Of a stretch of DNA of 36,895 nucleotides, positions 7,061 to 15,557 are shown one piece after another (position 1 is the stretch's first letter; each line of letters starts with the position of its first letter). Source of the stretch: Dysgonomonas sp. HGC4. Its GTDB lineage: Bacteria; Bacteroidota; Bacteroidia; Bacteroidales; Dysgonomonadaceae. The stretch spans positions 1 to 36,895 of the forward strand of contig NZ_CVRU01000019.1 in NCBI RefSeq assembly GCF_001261715.1, given 5' to 3'. Below the pieces are notes generated by a model. It was given only the letters and a program-made list of their open reading frames with translations. It was not told the origin of the DNA and ran no database searches. Position numbers and translations under genes: made by a program.

Positions 7061-8068
7061 TCACTTCCCCATCAGACGACCTGCTACATTGCCTGCCGCA
7101 GCTCCGGCAACACCTCCTGCCATTGCAGCCCCTTTACTCGCCATTGTGTTTACTCCGCGTGTAGCACTACCGCCACCTGCCTGAATAACCCAACCCGCCA
7201 CACTCGGAATAGAAAAATATCCTATAATTCCGATGATGAAGAATATGATATATACTCCGTTGCTGGCATCCGGCACATAGGATGGATCTCTTAGCAGCTC
7301 TATATCCATTTGTAGCATGAGAGCCTGAATTTTGGACAGGACAGCCGAGAACAGATCAGAAATGGGTAGCCATAAATAGACCGAGATATAGCGTGAAATC
7401 CAATTGGTCAGCGTAGATTGAAAACCATCATAAACCGAGAGGGCAAATGCCAGAGGACCTAAGATTGACAGCACCACCAAGAAAAACGTTCGCAGGGTAT
7501 CAATGGTAAGGGCAGCAGCGTTGAACAGCAATTCAAAGAAATCCCGAATCAGTTGGCGAAACCACGTTTTCATATCGTACCAGGTACGTTCGCCCCACAT
7601 AGAGATCATTTCGGCAGCATCAGTAATTCCGAGATCTTTCATCTTTTGGTCGTACACCTCGTCATCGACCAGCCATGCCTTTCCTTCACGCAGCCTTGCA
7701 TCGTACTCCAGTTGATCTTTCTCAGCTTGCAGGGCATGCACATCTGTCATTTGTGTCTCCAATACGGTATGTGTTCCTTTTACTACGGGCGACATAACAG
7801 CGTTAATTGTGCCGAGTACAAAAGTCGGAAAGAACATGATGCATAGCCCGATAACAAATGGTCTGAGCAAGGGATATACATCTATCGGTTCTGCCCGTGC
7901 CAAGGCTTGCCATACACGGGAAGCTACATAAAAGAGTGCACCGAGTCCGGCTATCCCTTTGGCTACACCAACCATGTCGCCACAAAGGGGCATCATATCC
8001 TGATACAGATTCCGAAGAAGCTGATGCAGGTTATCAAAATCTATTGCAAGCAGTGTCATGGTTACCAA
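7061..8068 (-). CDS. traJ: Conjugative transposon protein TraJ (VirB6-like, polytopic)
   Basis: 335 residues with several hydrophobic helices (GIAGLGALFYVASRVWQAL, PFVIGLCIMFFPTFVLGTI, TFFLVVLSILGPLAFALSVY, GVYIIFFIIGIIGYFSIPSV) and a Gly/Ala-rich tail (MASKGAAMAGGVAGAAAGNV). This is the TraJ family of Bacteroides elements, functionally comparable to VirB6: an inner-membrane channel component. The ATG overlaps the end of traI by 7 bases. A start two codons downstream (MTLLAIDF) is possible. Full length and intact. Confidence 0.9.
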   Translation of the reverse strand: MVTMTLLAIDFDNLHQLLRNLYQDMMPLCGDMVGVAKGIAGLGALFYVASRVWQALARAEPIDVYPLLRPFVIGLCIMFFPTFVLGTINAVMSPVVKGTHTVLETQMTDVHALQAEKDQLEYDARLREGKAWLVDDEVYDQKMKDLGITDAAEMISMWGERTWYDMKTWFRQLIRDFFELLFNAAALTIDTLRTFFLVVLSILGPLAFALSVYDGFQSTLTNWISRYISVYLWLPISDLFSAVLSKIQALMLQMDIELLRDPSYVPDASNGVYIIFFIIGIIGYFSIPSVAGWVIQAGGGSATRGVNTMASKGAAMAGGVAGAAAGNVAGRLMGK

Positions 8069-8682
8069 TATCTTTCGGATGGATTACCATACAGGTTTTT
8101 AACTCGCTCCAGATCGCCTTTCTCCTGACTTCGGATAAAGGAAACGGAGATGCTTTTCTTAGAAAAATAGCGGACAAGGTTGCGATGTTCGAGCATCTTG
8201 GCGTGTATCTCATCTATGATTGACATACGCTCGGCATCGGTCATCGAAAGACCATTCGAGAGGGAAACGACATTCTTTATATCTGCAAGCAGATTGCCAC
8301 TCTCGTTCAACAGTTTGGCATACCCGGTGGATATGGCTTCCAGCTCGTTAACACTAAAATTTCTATCGGATAGCATCTTGTTGAAATTGGAAGAATAGAT
8401 CTGCGATATTTCGCTGACTAATTCTACTGTTTCCTTTACTTTGCGTGCATCCTTGATCAGATTGTGTATCGACTCCAATTTGTCATAATACTGTTTTCCC
8501 TGATCGTAGATTTTCTGCATTTCTTTAAAGGAGTTAATCACATTGCTGGCTGTTGTAGCTGTTTTGGAAACCGTCAATATATTTTGTGCCAGATTGGAGG
8601 GGTCAATGACTGTCCACTGAGCTTTTGCCTGATAGGTACATAGCCCCATGAATGCCATAAGACAGAAAACTATCTTTTTCAT
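8062..8682 (-). CDS. traI: TraI-type protein (DUF4141)
   Basis: 206 residues with a signal peptide (MKKIVFCLMAFMGLCTYQAKAQ) and a largely alpha-helical, coiled-coil-rich body (INSFKEMQKIYDQGKQYYDKLESI; LSEISQIYSS), matching DUF4141, called TraI in CTnDOT. The architecture (periplasmic helical protein beside a VirB6-like gene) resembles VirB5/TrbJ. Note that this TraI is not the F-plasmid relaxase. It lies between the DUF3876 gene and traJ and overlaps traJ by 7 bases. Confidence 0.88.
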   Translation of the reverse strand: MKKIVFCLMAFMGLCTYQAKAQWTVIDPSNLAQNILTVSKTATTASNVINSFKEMQKIYDQGKQYYDKLESIHNLIKDARKVKETVELVSEISQIYSSNFNKMLSDRNFSVNELEAISTGYAKLLNESGNLLADIKNVVSLSNGLSMTDAERMSIIDEIHAKMLEHRNLVRYFSKKSISVSFIRSQEKGDLERVKNLYGNPSERYW

Positions 8683-8744
8683 ATTCGTTATTTTAATTGT
8701 TATTACTCGTTTACCGTCCGAAGCCGGAGGCAGCCCTTAGCGGG

Positions 8745-9059
8745 CTAATTCTCCTGACGGACATATTCTCCAAAAGCGAAAAGGTGCAAGACCTCTTGCT
8801 CCCGGTCGTAAGTAATTGCGATACGCTCATACAGTTCAATGTAATGCAAACCGAATACATTGTAGACCGTACAATCACAGACCACCTGCGGGTTGTTGTA
8901 AGTAATGCAAAGCCGGATACCACCTCCTTTTCGGGAAATATTGCGATATATTCTTATCGCAGGTGCACCTTCTCTACTTACCCAACACCCCGTAATCTCC
9001 CGCATGGAAAAATCTGTAGAAGTGGAACAAGAATTCGTTATATTACATTGACTGAACAT
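8745..9059 (-). CDS. DUF3876 protein in the traH position
   Basis: 104 residues without a clear signal peptide. Features of DUF3876 are visible: MREITGCWVSREGAPAIRIY, KGGGIRLCITYN, and LHYIELYERIAITYDREQEVLHL. The fold looks all-beta. The gene sits 12 bases downstream of traG and upstream of traI, where CTnDOT carries traH. The function is unknown. Its conserved position within the operon suggests a role in transfer or its control. Confidence 0.75.
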   Translation of the reverse strand: MFSQCNITNSCSTSTDFSMREITGCWVSREGAPAIRIYRNISRKGGGIRLCITYNNPQVVCDCTVYNVFGLHYIELYERIAITYDREQEVLHLFAFGEYVRQEN

Positions 9060-9071
9060 GGCTTTTCATTT

Positions 9072-11564
9072 TTACTTGCGTTTACTTTCTGCTATTTGTT
9101 TAATAGCCAATTCAATATTACCATCCAACTCTTCGGTTCTCTTTGCAACCTCCAGCTTCTCCGTCTCTTCCGTTGTGAACGTAAAATACTCTTCTAAACT
9201 CACTTCTGTAGCATATACAGCAGACTGAACACCGCCTAAACCAAACCAGACTTCTTTATATTTTCGGTTCGGATTGTTGGACATATTGATGGATAACACC
9301 TGACTTTTTTCTTTTTCGGTCAGCCCCAACAGGGCCTGGATACTGTCAAATTTGTTCATATATTTGCGTTGGTCTAAGAGAATCTTGCAGTCGGAGTTGT
9401 TGATGATGGACTCCTTGACGATAGGTGATGCGATAATATCGTCCACCTCCTGCGTAACGACAATCGCCTCTCCGAAGAATTTTCGGACGGTCTTGAAAAG
9501 GTACTTAATATACTCTGCCATACCCTCTTTAGCAATCGCTTTCCAGGCCTCCTCGATCAATATCATCTTTCGGATACCCTGTAACCGCCTCATTTTGTTG
9601 ATGAAAACTTCCATGATGATAATCGTTACAATCGGGAACAAAATTTTGTGATCCTTAATCGCGTCTATTTCAAAGACAATGAATCGTTTAGATAACAAAT
9701 CGAGTTGTTTTTCGGAGTTCAGCAGGAAATCGTATTCGCCACCTTTATAATAGGGTTCGAGCACATTGAGGAAGTTGGCAAGGTCAAAATCTTTCTCCCT
9801 TACCCGTTTGGCATCAAGAATAGCAGCATAGTCCAATTTGACAAACTCGTAGAACGTATTGAACGACGGCAAGACCGATTCATCTATCTTGATACGTTCT
9901 ATATACAAGCTCACCGCATTAGACAGAGCTACCTCTTCCGAACGTGTTGGTGGTTCGTTATCCCGCTTCCACAAAGTCATTATCAGGGTTTTGATACTTT
10001 CTCTTTTCTCGATATCAAAGACCCCGTCATCGGTATAAAATGGATTAAATGAGATAGGATTTTTTTCGGTATAGGTGAAATAGACCCCATCTTCTCCATT
10101 GGTACGGCGGTTAATGAAATTACAAAGTCCCTGATACGAGTTACCCGTATCCACAAGCACGATGTGCGTTCCCTGCTCCCAATATTGGCGACACATATGA
10201 TTGGTAAAAAAAGATTTACCACTACCTGAAGGCCCCAGGATAAATTTGTTGCGGTTCGTGATAATCCCTTGCTTCATGGGCAGGTCGGAAATATCCACAT
10301 GGATAGGCTTTCCGCTAACTCTATCTGCCATCTTAATACCGAAAGGTGACGGAGAACTTTTGTAATTTGTTTCCTCCGTGAAGAAGCACAGGGCGGGTTC
10401 GATAAACGTGTAAAAACTTTCCTCACTTGGAAAATCACCTGCATTGCCCGGCATCGCTGCCCAATAGAGTGTAGCGACATCGACTGTATTGTGCCGTGGT
10501 TTACACTCCATAAGTGCTAATTGGCTACCCACATCGTTACGGATATTTTTGAGCTCTTCCGCATCGTCAGACCATGCCATCACATTGAAATGTGCCCTGA
10601 CAGAAGTAAGTCCGAAACTATGGGCTTCGTTCAGATACTTGTCGATCCATTCTTTATTTATTTGGTTTCCACGACTGTACTTCGATAAGGATTGCATATT
10701 GCGGGCAGATTTTTCAAACTGCCGCAGGTTCTCTGCCGAATCATCCAGAAAAATGTATTGATTATATACATGGTTACAAGACAACAACAATCCCACAGGA
10801 GATGCAAACGACAGACGGCAGTCACTGCGATCCGTAGATAGCTTTTCGTATCGCATATCTGTTCCGATTGTACCGGGCAAATCTTCCACATCCGAAATGG
10901 TGTGCAGGCATACCGTTTTATCTCCGATGCGTAATCTGTCCGCTCCTAACTCCAGATCTTCCAGACAAGTGGTATCTTCCAATGAGAGGGCAAAGTATTT
11001 TTCAATCAGCCCTGCTTCTTTTTCCGTTCCTGTTATCTCTTCCGAAGCAATACGTGTCAGCGTAATAAATCCGGAATCGTTCAAGATTCGCTCGAATTGC
11101 CCGACTGCCTCTAAGAAGTGTACTGTCATTTCTTTATTGACTTCTTTGGGAATGATGTTTCCCCGACAGAGCGATGAAAAGTTACTTTGCATCCGCATTC
11201 GCTCTTTGGTCGTTTTGGTCAAAAACAAAAAGCAAGTATGGTTCAGATAGGGACGTTCGTTAAAATGGCGTTCAAACGAGCGGGACAGGAAACTCATATT
11301 CTCCTGATTCATTGTAGGTTTATAATTCTCTTTTACAAACCAATCCTGTTTATGGATCACCGAGTATTCGGGTAGCACCTTGATGGCTTTCGCCCATGCC
11401 GAGTGTATGGCTTCATATTCGGTATGGGTAACAGTGAACAGTTCCGGCAGATCGACACGGAAGGCTACCGTTATATCCGCGTCTTTACTGATGATGCAGT
11501 CGTGTTCAACCGACAGCAACGGAAATTTACTCTCGATGGTAACCGCTTTTAGTGTATTACGCAT
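9072..11564 (-). CDS. traG: Conjugation system ATPase TraG (VirB4 family)
   Basis: 830 residues. The N-terminal half is the VirB4 docking region; the C-terminal half is the ATPase, with Walker A GPSGSGKSFFTNHM at about 443-456 and Walker B MILIEEAWKAI at about 667-677, followed by the conserved VVTQEVDDI segment. VirB4-type ATPases energise assembly of the type IV secretion channel at the inner membrane. In Bacteroides elements this protein is called TraG although it is not the VirD4-type coupling protein (that is MobC here). Its ATG overlaps the traF stop region by 8 bases. Intact and of expected length. Confidence 0.95.
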   Translation of the reverse strand: MRNTLKAVTIESKFPLLSVEHDCIISKDADITVAFRVDLPELFTVTHTEYEAIHSAWAKAIKVLPEYSVIHKQDWFVKENYKPTMNQENMSFLSRSFERHFNERPYLNHTCFLFLTKTTKERMRMQSNFSSLCRGNIIPKEVNKEMTVHFLEAVGQFERILNDSGFITLTRIASEEITGTEKEAGLIEKYFALSLEDTTCLEDLELGADRLRIGDKTVCLHTISDVEDLPGTIGTDMRYEKLSTDRSDCRLSFASPVGLLLSCNHVYNQYIFLDDSAENLRQFEKSARNMQSLSKYSRGNQINKEWIDKYLNEAHSFGLTSVRAHFNVMAWSDDAEELKNIRNDVGSQLALMECKPRHNTVDVATLYWAAMPGNAGDFPSEESFYTFIEPALCFFTEETNYKSSPSPFGIKMADRVSGKPIHVDISDLPMKQGIITNRNKFILGPSGSGKSFFTNHMCRQYWEQGTHIVLVDTGNSYQGLCNFINRRTNGEDGVYFTYTEKNPISFNPFYTDDGVFDIEKRESIKTLIMTLWKRDNEPPTRSEEVALSNAVSLYIERIKIDESVLPSFNTFYEFVKLDYAAILDAKRVREKDFDLANFLNVLEPYYKGGEYDFLLNSEKQLDLLSKRFIVFEIDAIKDHKILFPIVTIIIMEVFINKMRRLQGIRKMILIEEAWKAIAKEGMAEYIKYLFKTVRKFFGEAIVVTQEVDDIIASPIVKESIINNSDCKILLDQRKYMNKFDSIQALLGLTEKEKSQVLSINMSNNPNRKYKEVWFGLGGVQSAVYATEVSLEEYFTFTTEETEKLEVAKRTEELDGNIELAIKQIAESKRK

Positions 11565-11892
11565 TCTGTACCTCCTTCTTTTTGGGGTATTGGAACAAGC
11601 GGCGAGAATTTTTGCGGTTTATCAGAAAACGCGGGTGTTGCCGTTTGGCGAGCAACTTCATAAGCCCGTGTTCTCCATATTTCGCATTCAGGTTGAAAGT
11701 CAGCCACACCAGAGCGGAAGCGGCGATAACGCCGAAGCCGATACATACCCACTGGTCGACGCCGATCATATAGATAATGACAAAAACCATGAATACAGCC
11801 AGCAGGCCACCTGCGAAGATGAAAAGATATTGTGCTTTTAAACTCTTAAATTCCACGCTCTTGCCAATGCCTTTATTGATTGAATATTCCAT
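11557..11892 (-). CDS. traF: TraF (DUF4133), small membrane protein, VirB3-like
   Basis: 111 residues with two adjacent membrane helices (YLFIFAGGLLAVFMVFVIIYMIGV and WVCIGFGVIAASALVWLTFNL) and a basic C-terminus (KRQHPRFLINRKNSRRLFQYPKKKE). Position directly before traG, size and hairpin topology match DUF4133/TraF and parallel the VirB3-VirB4 gene pair. The stop overlaps the traG start. Appears intact. Confidence 0.88.
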   Translation of the reverse strand: MEYSINKGIGKSVEFKSLKAQYLFIFAGGLLAVFMVFVIIYMIGVDQWVCIGFGVIAASALVWLTFNLNAKYGEHGLMKLLAKRQHPRFLINRKNSRRLFQYPKKKEVQNA

Positions 11893-11952
11893 TCTTTTTG
11901 TTTTTAGTACGTTAATAAATCATTGTGACTAAATTTTTGTGGCTTGCTAAAG

Positions 11953-11966
11953 TCCCCCTTGGGGGA
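11953..11966. other. Short G/C stem between traE and traF
   Basis: TCCCCC-TT-GGGGGA forms a compact self-complementary stem in the 100-base gap between traE and traF. It may be an RNA stability or processing signal separating the pilin-like traE from downstream genes. No T-run follows on the minus strand. Confidence 0.35.
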
Positions 11967-11996
11967 AACAACGTTCGGCGGAGCCAATTAGGGGGC

Positions 11997-12299
11997 CTAC
12001 AAAAAGAAGGAACGCAGGATGGTGGCGGCAACAATAAGGAAGATACATGCTCCGAACCACGAAGCGGCAGTTTTGCTCGTATCGGGGTCGCCCGAAGAGA
12101 ATTTGTTATAGACTTTGATACCGCCGATCAGTCCCACAACGGATCCGATAGCATAGATGAGTTTTGTTCCCGGATCGAAGTAACTTGTGACCATTTTGGT
12201 GGCTTCGGTGATGCCTCCTATACCGTTGCCCTGTGCAAAAGCGGCAGATACGGCAGCAAAGACAAATGCTGCCGACAGAAGAATTTTTTTCTTTGTCAT
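11997..12299 (-). CDS. traE: TraE (DUF4134), VirB2-like pilin candidate
   Basis: 100 residues: a signal peptide (MTKKKILLSAAFVFAAVSAAFA) and two membrane helices (KLIYAIGSVVGLIGGIKVY and TAASWFGACIFLIVAATIL) joined by a short polar loop (NKFSSGDPDTSK). This is the DUF4134/TraE family; size and topology match VirB2/TrbC pilins, so it is the best candidate for the mating pilus subunit (inference from topology). A conserved hairpin leader element lies about 70 bases upstream. Confidence 0.88.
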   Translation of the reverse strand: MTKKKILLSAAFVFAAVSAAFAQGNGIGGITEATKMVTSYFDPGTKLIYAIGSVVGLIGGIKVYNKFSSGDPDTSKTAASWFGACIFLIVAATILRSFFL

Positions 12300-12364
12300 A
12301 CGATTTTTGGAATAATGATACAGGGGGTGGAATAGTCCCCTGTACCGGGTTGATAAATGTTTAA

Positions 12365-12400
12365 CCTGATTTTTTAGTGGGGGTCTTCAGACCCTTTCGT
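12365..12400 (-). promoter_or_regulatory. Hairpin/ACTAAAAAAT leader element, copy 2 (upstream of traE)
   Basis: On the minus strand a GGGTCT/AGACCC stem (12381-12394) is followed by CCCACTAAAAAATCAGG, closely matching the elements before traN and topB. Unlike those copies it lies about 70 bases from the start codon rather than directly against it. Confidence 0.6.
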
Positions 12401-12465
12401 TATTAGCTTACGCACGCTAACCGTAATCCCGTTCTTTCATATTTTCTTTTTAATCGTTACTTAAC

Positions 12466-13194
12466 TTACGCAAAACTGCGTATATCAAAATCTTTCGGCG
12501 CTTTGACCATCGCTTCGTCCGTTTCCCCGGCCTCTCTTTTCTTTCGGTGGAAAGCTGCGAAGTAATCATCCATAAGCGAGGATACGACTGCCTTCTTTTT
12601 AGGTTCGCCCGATACAACCTTTTCGAACATATCGGTCTTGCGTATCTCGACCAGCACCCGCCCGGCTTCTTCTTTTTCTTCGGATGTTGCACTGCCGGCA
12701 GTTTCTACTGTCCGTACCATACCTGCCAAATCATTAAAGTCAAGCCACTGTGCAATAGAAACCCCGGCTCTCCCTTCGGTATCTGCGTCTTCTGTTTCCT
12801 CTGAATCATTGTCAGTCTCAAATTCGGGGGGCGTGTTCTCAATTTCTAAATCGATTTCATTGGAATCTTTATCTGATAAATCATCGTTGGAAAAGACTTC
12901 ATCGAGTTTATCCAAAGGGGTTGTCGCCAGGGTCTTTTTTTCTGTTCCTTCGGTAAATATAGAAGCTTTTTCCGTCTCCTTATCATTATTAATCAAGGTG
13001 GTAGCTTGTGGTAGCGAGTGGCGTAGGTCAAATTTACTTTTACCGACGATATCCTCTTTTGGTGCTGCATGAAACGGATTGAAAGAAGGCTTTTTTGCCG
13101 CATTCTTTCTCCGCTTTATCATCCGCTCCCGAAACAGGTAAAGGACAAGGAAAAGCGCATACAGCAGGATGGCTGATATAATATAGTGTTTCAT
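12466..13194 (-). CDS. traD: Conjugal transfer protein TraD
   Basis: About 242 residues from ATG 13194: an N-terminal membrane helix (YIISAILLYALFLVLYLFRE), a basic stretch (MIKRRKNAAKK), then a long acidic low-complexity region (SNDDLSDKDSNEIDLEIEN; DNDSEETEDADTEG) and a C-terminal conserved block (VSIAQWLDFNDLAGMVRTVE ... VVSSLMDDYFAAFHRKKRE). Location between the two DUF3408 genes and traE matches TraD of CTnDOT-type elements; its function is unknown. An alternative start at 13221 (MKKHGYILAMKHYI) exists. The gene carries one copy of the triple 10-bp repeat within its coding sequence (LRHSLPQATT segment). Confidence 0.78.
   Translation of the reverse strand: MKHYIISAILLYALFLVLYLFRERMIKRRKNAAKKPSFNPFHAAPKEDIVGKSKFDLRHSLPQATTLINNDKETEKASIFTEGTEKKTLATTPLDKLDEVFSNDDLSDKDSNEIDLEIENTPPEFETDNDSEETEDADTEGRAGVSIAQWLDFNDLAGMVRTVETAGSATSEEKEEAGRVLVEIRKTDMFEKVVSGEPKKKAVVSSLMDDYFAAFHRKKREAGETDEAMVKAPKDFDIRSFA
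12998..13027 (+). repeat. Triple 10-bp iteron-like block, site A (inside traD)
   Basis: Three adjacent 10-bp units begin with GTGG: GTGGTAGCTT, GTGGTAGCGA and GTGGCGTAGG. The same block recurs at 15171-15200 and, inverted, at 20082-20111. Sites A and C agree at 27 of 30 positions. One unit per helical turn suggests a protein-binding array; the binding partner is unknown. Confidence 0.7.
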
Positions 13195-13501
13195 GGCTAA
13201 AATATATCCGTGTTTTTTCATGGTACAGTTCGGTAATCTCATTCTGATAGGTATTGAAATGGTGATCCAGTACATTGTCCAGATAATCAAACAGGCTATA
13301 CTCGTTTTCGCCGATAACCTGTACAATCCGCATAATACGTTCGTGAAACTCTTTGCGGATATAAAAGACTTTCCCATTTCGGGTTGTGCCTTTGGTTTTT
13401 TTGAAGAAAAAGGCTTCATATTGTTGGACTGTTGTTGGAATAACTACATTAGAAGTCTCACAAGAAGTAGCTTTGCTACTAATCTTTTTTTTCTTTTCCA
13501 T
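13040..13501 (-). CDS. traC: TraC-like DUF3408 protein with C-terminal extension into traD
   Basis: The first about 101 residues form a DUF3408 domain (GKVFYIRKEFHERIMRIVQV, ENEYSLFDYLDNVLDHHFNT, EITELYHEKTRIYF), a ribbon-helix-helix-like fold paralogous to the neighbouring TraB. TraB ends exactly at the equivalent of RIYF, but here the frame continues for about 50 residues over the traD start, giving an unusual tail rich in Cys and Pro. One missing T in the TTTT run at about 13,198-13,203 would restore a TAG stop there, so the tail is probably a read-through product. The function is unknown, but the domain suggests DNA binding near oriT. Confidence 0.75.
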   Translation of the reverse strand: MEKKKKISSKATSCETSNVVIPTTVQQYEAFFFKKTKGTTRNGKVFYIRKEFHERIMRIVQVIGENEYSLFDYLDNVLDHHFNTYQNEITELYHEKTRIYFSHETLYYISHPAVCAFPCPLPVSGADDKAEKECGKKAFFQSVSCSTKRGYRR

Positions 13502-13519
13502 ATTTCTTTTGTTTTTGGA

Positions 13520-13978
13520 TTAAAATACTTTCTCGATATTATTATCGTAGAGTTCGGTTATATCTTCCTGATAACTCGTGAAATGATTCTCCAAAACATT
13601 GTAGATATAACTGAACAGGGAAACATCATTTTTAGCTATGACGTGCAGTATCTTAATGATCCTTTCGTGATGCTCCTTGCAGATATAAACCGTTTTTCCA
13701 CTCCTTGCAGCTATTGCCGATTCATGGATAAAGAGGCTTTGATAGTCTGTTTCTGCCTGTACCTTTGACTTCCGCTTACATGGCTCTTCATGCGGCGACT
13801 TTTTTACCATTTTCGTTGCGAGTGGTTGTACTTGTTCGACAACTGATTCTTCTTTATTGGCGGCTCCTTCTACCAGAGCAGGTTCGGGAGAATAAGCCTG
13901 CAACTTTCTATCTCTTCTACCTGTATGTGCGATGATGTCCTGAGCGTTCAGCCCCGTACCGGCTTTTTTTTCTTCCAT
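13520..13978 (-). CDS. traB: TraB-like DUF3408 protein
   Basis: 152 residues: a Lys/Glu-rich, disordered N-terminus (1-75), then a DUF3408 domain (GKTVYICKEHHERIIKILHV, NDVSLFSYIYNVLENHFTSY, DITELYDNNIEKVF). Paralogous to traC immediately downstream. The predicted ribbon-helix-helix fold and the pairing with the ParA-like TraA suggest a DNA-binding partner for TraA, by analogy with ParA/ParB-type pairs; this is inference. The gene follows traA by 6 bases. Confidence 0.82.
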   Translation of the reverse strand: MEEKKAGTGLNAQDIIAHTGRRDRKLQAYSPEPALVEGAANKEESVVEQVQPLATKMVKKSPHEEPCKRKSKVQAETDYQSLFIHESAIAARSGKTVYICKEHHERIIKILHVIAKNDVSLFSYIYNVLENHFTSYQEDITELYDNNIEKVF

Positions 13979-13984
13979 AGCATG

Positions 13985-14740
13985 TTACTTTAAAATTTCA
14001 AGTAGTTCGTCCGAAAGAGTATCTATATTGCTGCCTTTTATAAGGGACTTACCGGCAGGGAAGAGAGTGGAGCGGAACAGTGGGCGGCGGCTCTCGGATT
14101 GTTCATGGCGGAAACGTAGGCTATTGGGAATAAATGTTTTAAGGGTAGTAAATTGCAACTCGTTTATGACGGCCTCATACACTTCGTAGAGGTCGGATTT
14201 CTCCCGCCCGTCCACCAGATTCCACAGCAGGTAGATTTTCTTAATATCGGATTTACCGCTGCCCATAATATCATCGCGTACAGTTACCATGTAATCAAGC
14301 GTACTTTCCATCACCACACGGTCAGCAGCAATAGGAGCAATGATATAGTCCATTCGTGCAAGCGTATGGATTAAATCTACGTTGTTGAGTGTTCCTGGCA
14401 GATCAAAAAAGATAAAATCAAAATCACCCTGCGGGGTTAGATACTCGGCGTCGGCGATAGCCTCCTTGGTATTGCTCTCGATGATGGGATAGGCTTTTTT
14501 GTTTTCCAAACGAGTAAACTGTTCGTATGCCAGCCCCTTGTAATACTCATCACTCTCCACCATCTTAAAATCACGTTCCCGCATATCCGCGATAGAGTGC
14601 TGCGGATAATCGCAATCGATTACCGCTACATTTTTCCCTTTTACATAGTGCAGATAGGAAGCTATCAATACGGTAAGGGTTGTTTTTCCGGCTCCGCCCT
14701 TTTGAGTCGAGAATGCCACATAAATAGGTTTCGTTTTCAT
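13985..14740 (-). CDS. traA: TraA, ParA/MinD-type ATPase
   Basis: 251 residues with the deviant Walker A motif of ParA proteins (KGGAGKTT at 14-21), Walker A' region VAVIDCDYPQHS (about 37-48) and Walker B FDFIFFDLPGT (about 107-117). This is the first gene of the tra operon, as in CTnDOT. ParA-family ATPases position DNA or protein complexes; here it may help locate the element or transfer apparatus. It is transcribed away from mobA, with an 817-base non-coding region between them that carries the likely oriT and one iteron-like block. Confidence 0.9.
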   Translation of the reverse strand: MKTKPIYVAFSTQKGGAGKTTLTVLIASYLHYVKGKNVAVIDCDYPQHSIADMRERDFKMVESDEYYKGLAYEQFTRLENKKAYPIIESNTKEAIADAEYLTPQGDFDFIFFDLPGTLNNVDLIHTLARMDYIIAPIAADRVVMESTLDYMVTVRDDIMGSGKSDIKKIYLLWNLVDGREKSDLYEVYEAVINELQFTTLKTFIPNSLRFRHEQSESRRPLFRSTLFPAGKSLIKGSNIDTLSDELLEILK

Positions 14741-15170
14741 TTCAATTAATTTTTAAATGGTAGAATCGTTTTATCGTATAGCCATACCCGGCAGGGTACA
14801 TACATTTTTAAGTATCAATCTGTGTACGGTAGTACATCTGTTTTCAGCAAACAACTATTGTCCCGTGGTACATAGAACCAGCCCTATGTTGTGCCGTTTT
14901 TGCAGCGGGACGTTGCATTGTACTTACGTTCTAAGGTCGGTCGGTTGATTCGTAAATCTGTTGGTTTGATTTTTCCTGCCATACACACAACTTATGTGTC
15001 TGAAAATCCACCAACCACCAACCCTGTTGTTTTACGTTTTTACATCCGTATAGCCGTCCATAAATTTCTTCTTTGGTATAGCTGATTGTAGGGTTTTATA
15101 TACCACCATACAATCAATTCTCCGGCAAATAAACATCATCTTTTTTATACTTACACTATGTTTTCGGGGG

Positions 15171-15200
15171 AGGGCAGCTTGTGGCAGCGAGTGGCGCCGT
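15171..15200 (+). repeat. Triple 10-bp iteron-like block, site B (traA-mobA gap)
   Basis: Units AGGGCAGCTT (degenerate), GTGGCAGCGA and GTGGCGCCGT repeat at 10-bp spacing, matching sites A and C in order and phase. It lies in the non-coding gap between traA and mobA, about 100 bases before the stem-loop cluster. Confidence 0.65.
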
Positions 15201-15301
15201 TATTTGATATACAATATATTATATAAGTGTTTAGCTTTGCTGCGTGGAATGTTACGGGGTATTCATGCCGACTTTAAAATAGTTCCGGCGCTCATAAATT
15301 A

Positions 15302-15504
15302 CCTGACAGATATCAGGCTTATATCCCGAAACGTTCGGGGCAGGAAGACGCCCTTTACGGGCAAAATGTATTTGCATACGGGCAAATAGCAAGGTATGTT
15401 GAGTGCATCGCAAAATGAATTTTGCAGCACACAACCCTTGCTCTTCCAGAGGAGGATTTTCCTCTCCGAAGTCGGGAAAAATACAGACGGTATGAACCGT
15501 CTGT
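15302..15504. other. oriT: Candidate origin of transfer (oriT): six stem-loops upstream of mobA
   Basis: Six inverted repeats lie in about 200 bases ending 53 bases before mobA: CCTGA/TCAGG (15302-15317), CCCGAA/TTCGGG (15325-15339), GCCC/GGGC (15350-15362), GTGC plus GCAAAAT/ATTTTGC (about 15403-15430), AGAGGA/TCCTCT (15448-15465) and ACAGACGGT/ACCGTCTGT (15483-15504, 9-bp perfect stem with ATGA loop). Relaxases of Bacteroides elements act at structured sites next to their mob genes, so this is the best oriT candidate. The rest of the traA-mobA gap (14741-15557) holds iteron site B, several GTAC-containing repeats and no gene I can support. Confidence 0.6.
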
Positions 15505-15557
15505 AGCGATTAATAGTATTAATAATCTAAAAAAATCCGGTGTGCCCGGAGGCACTT

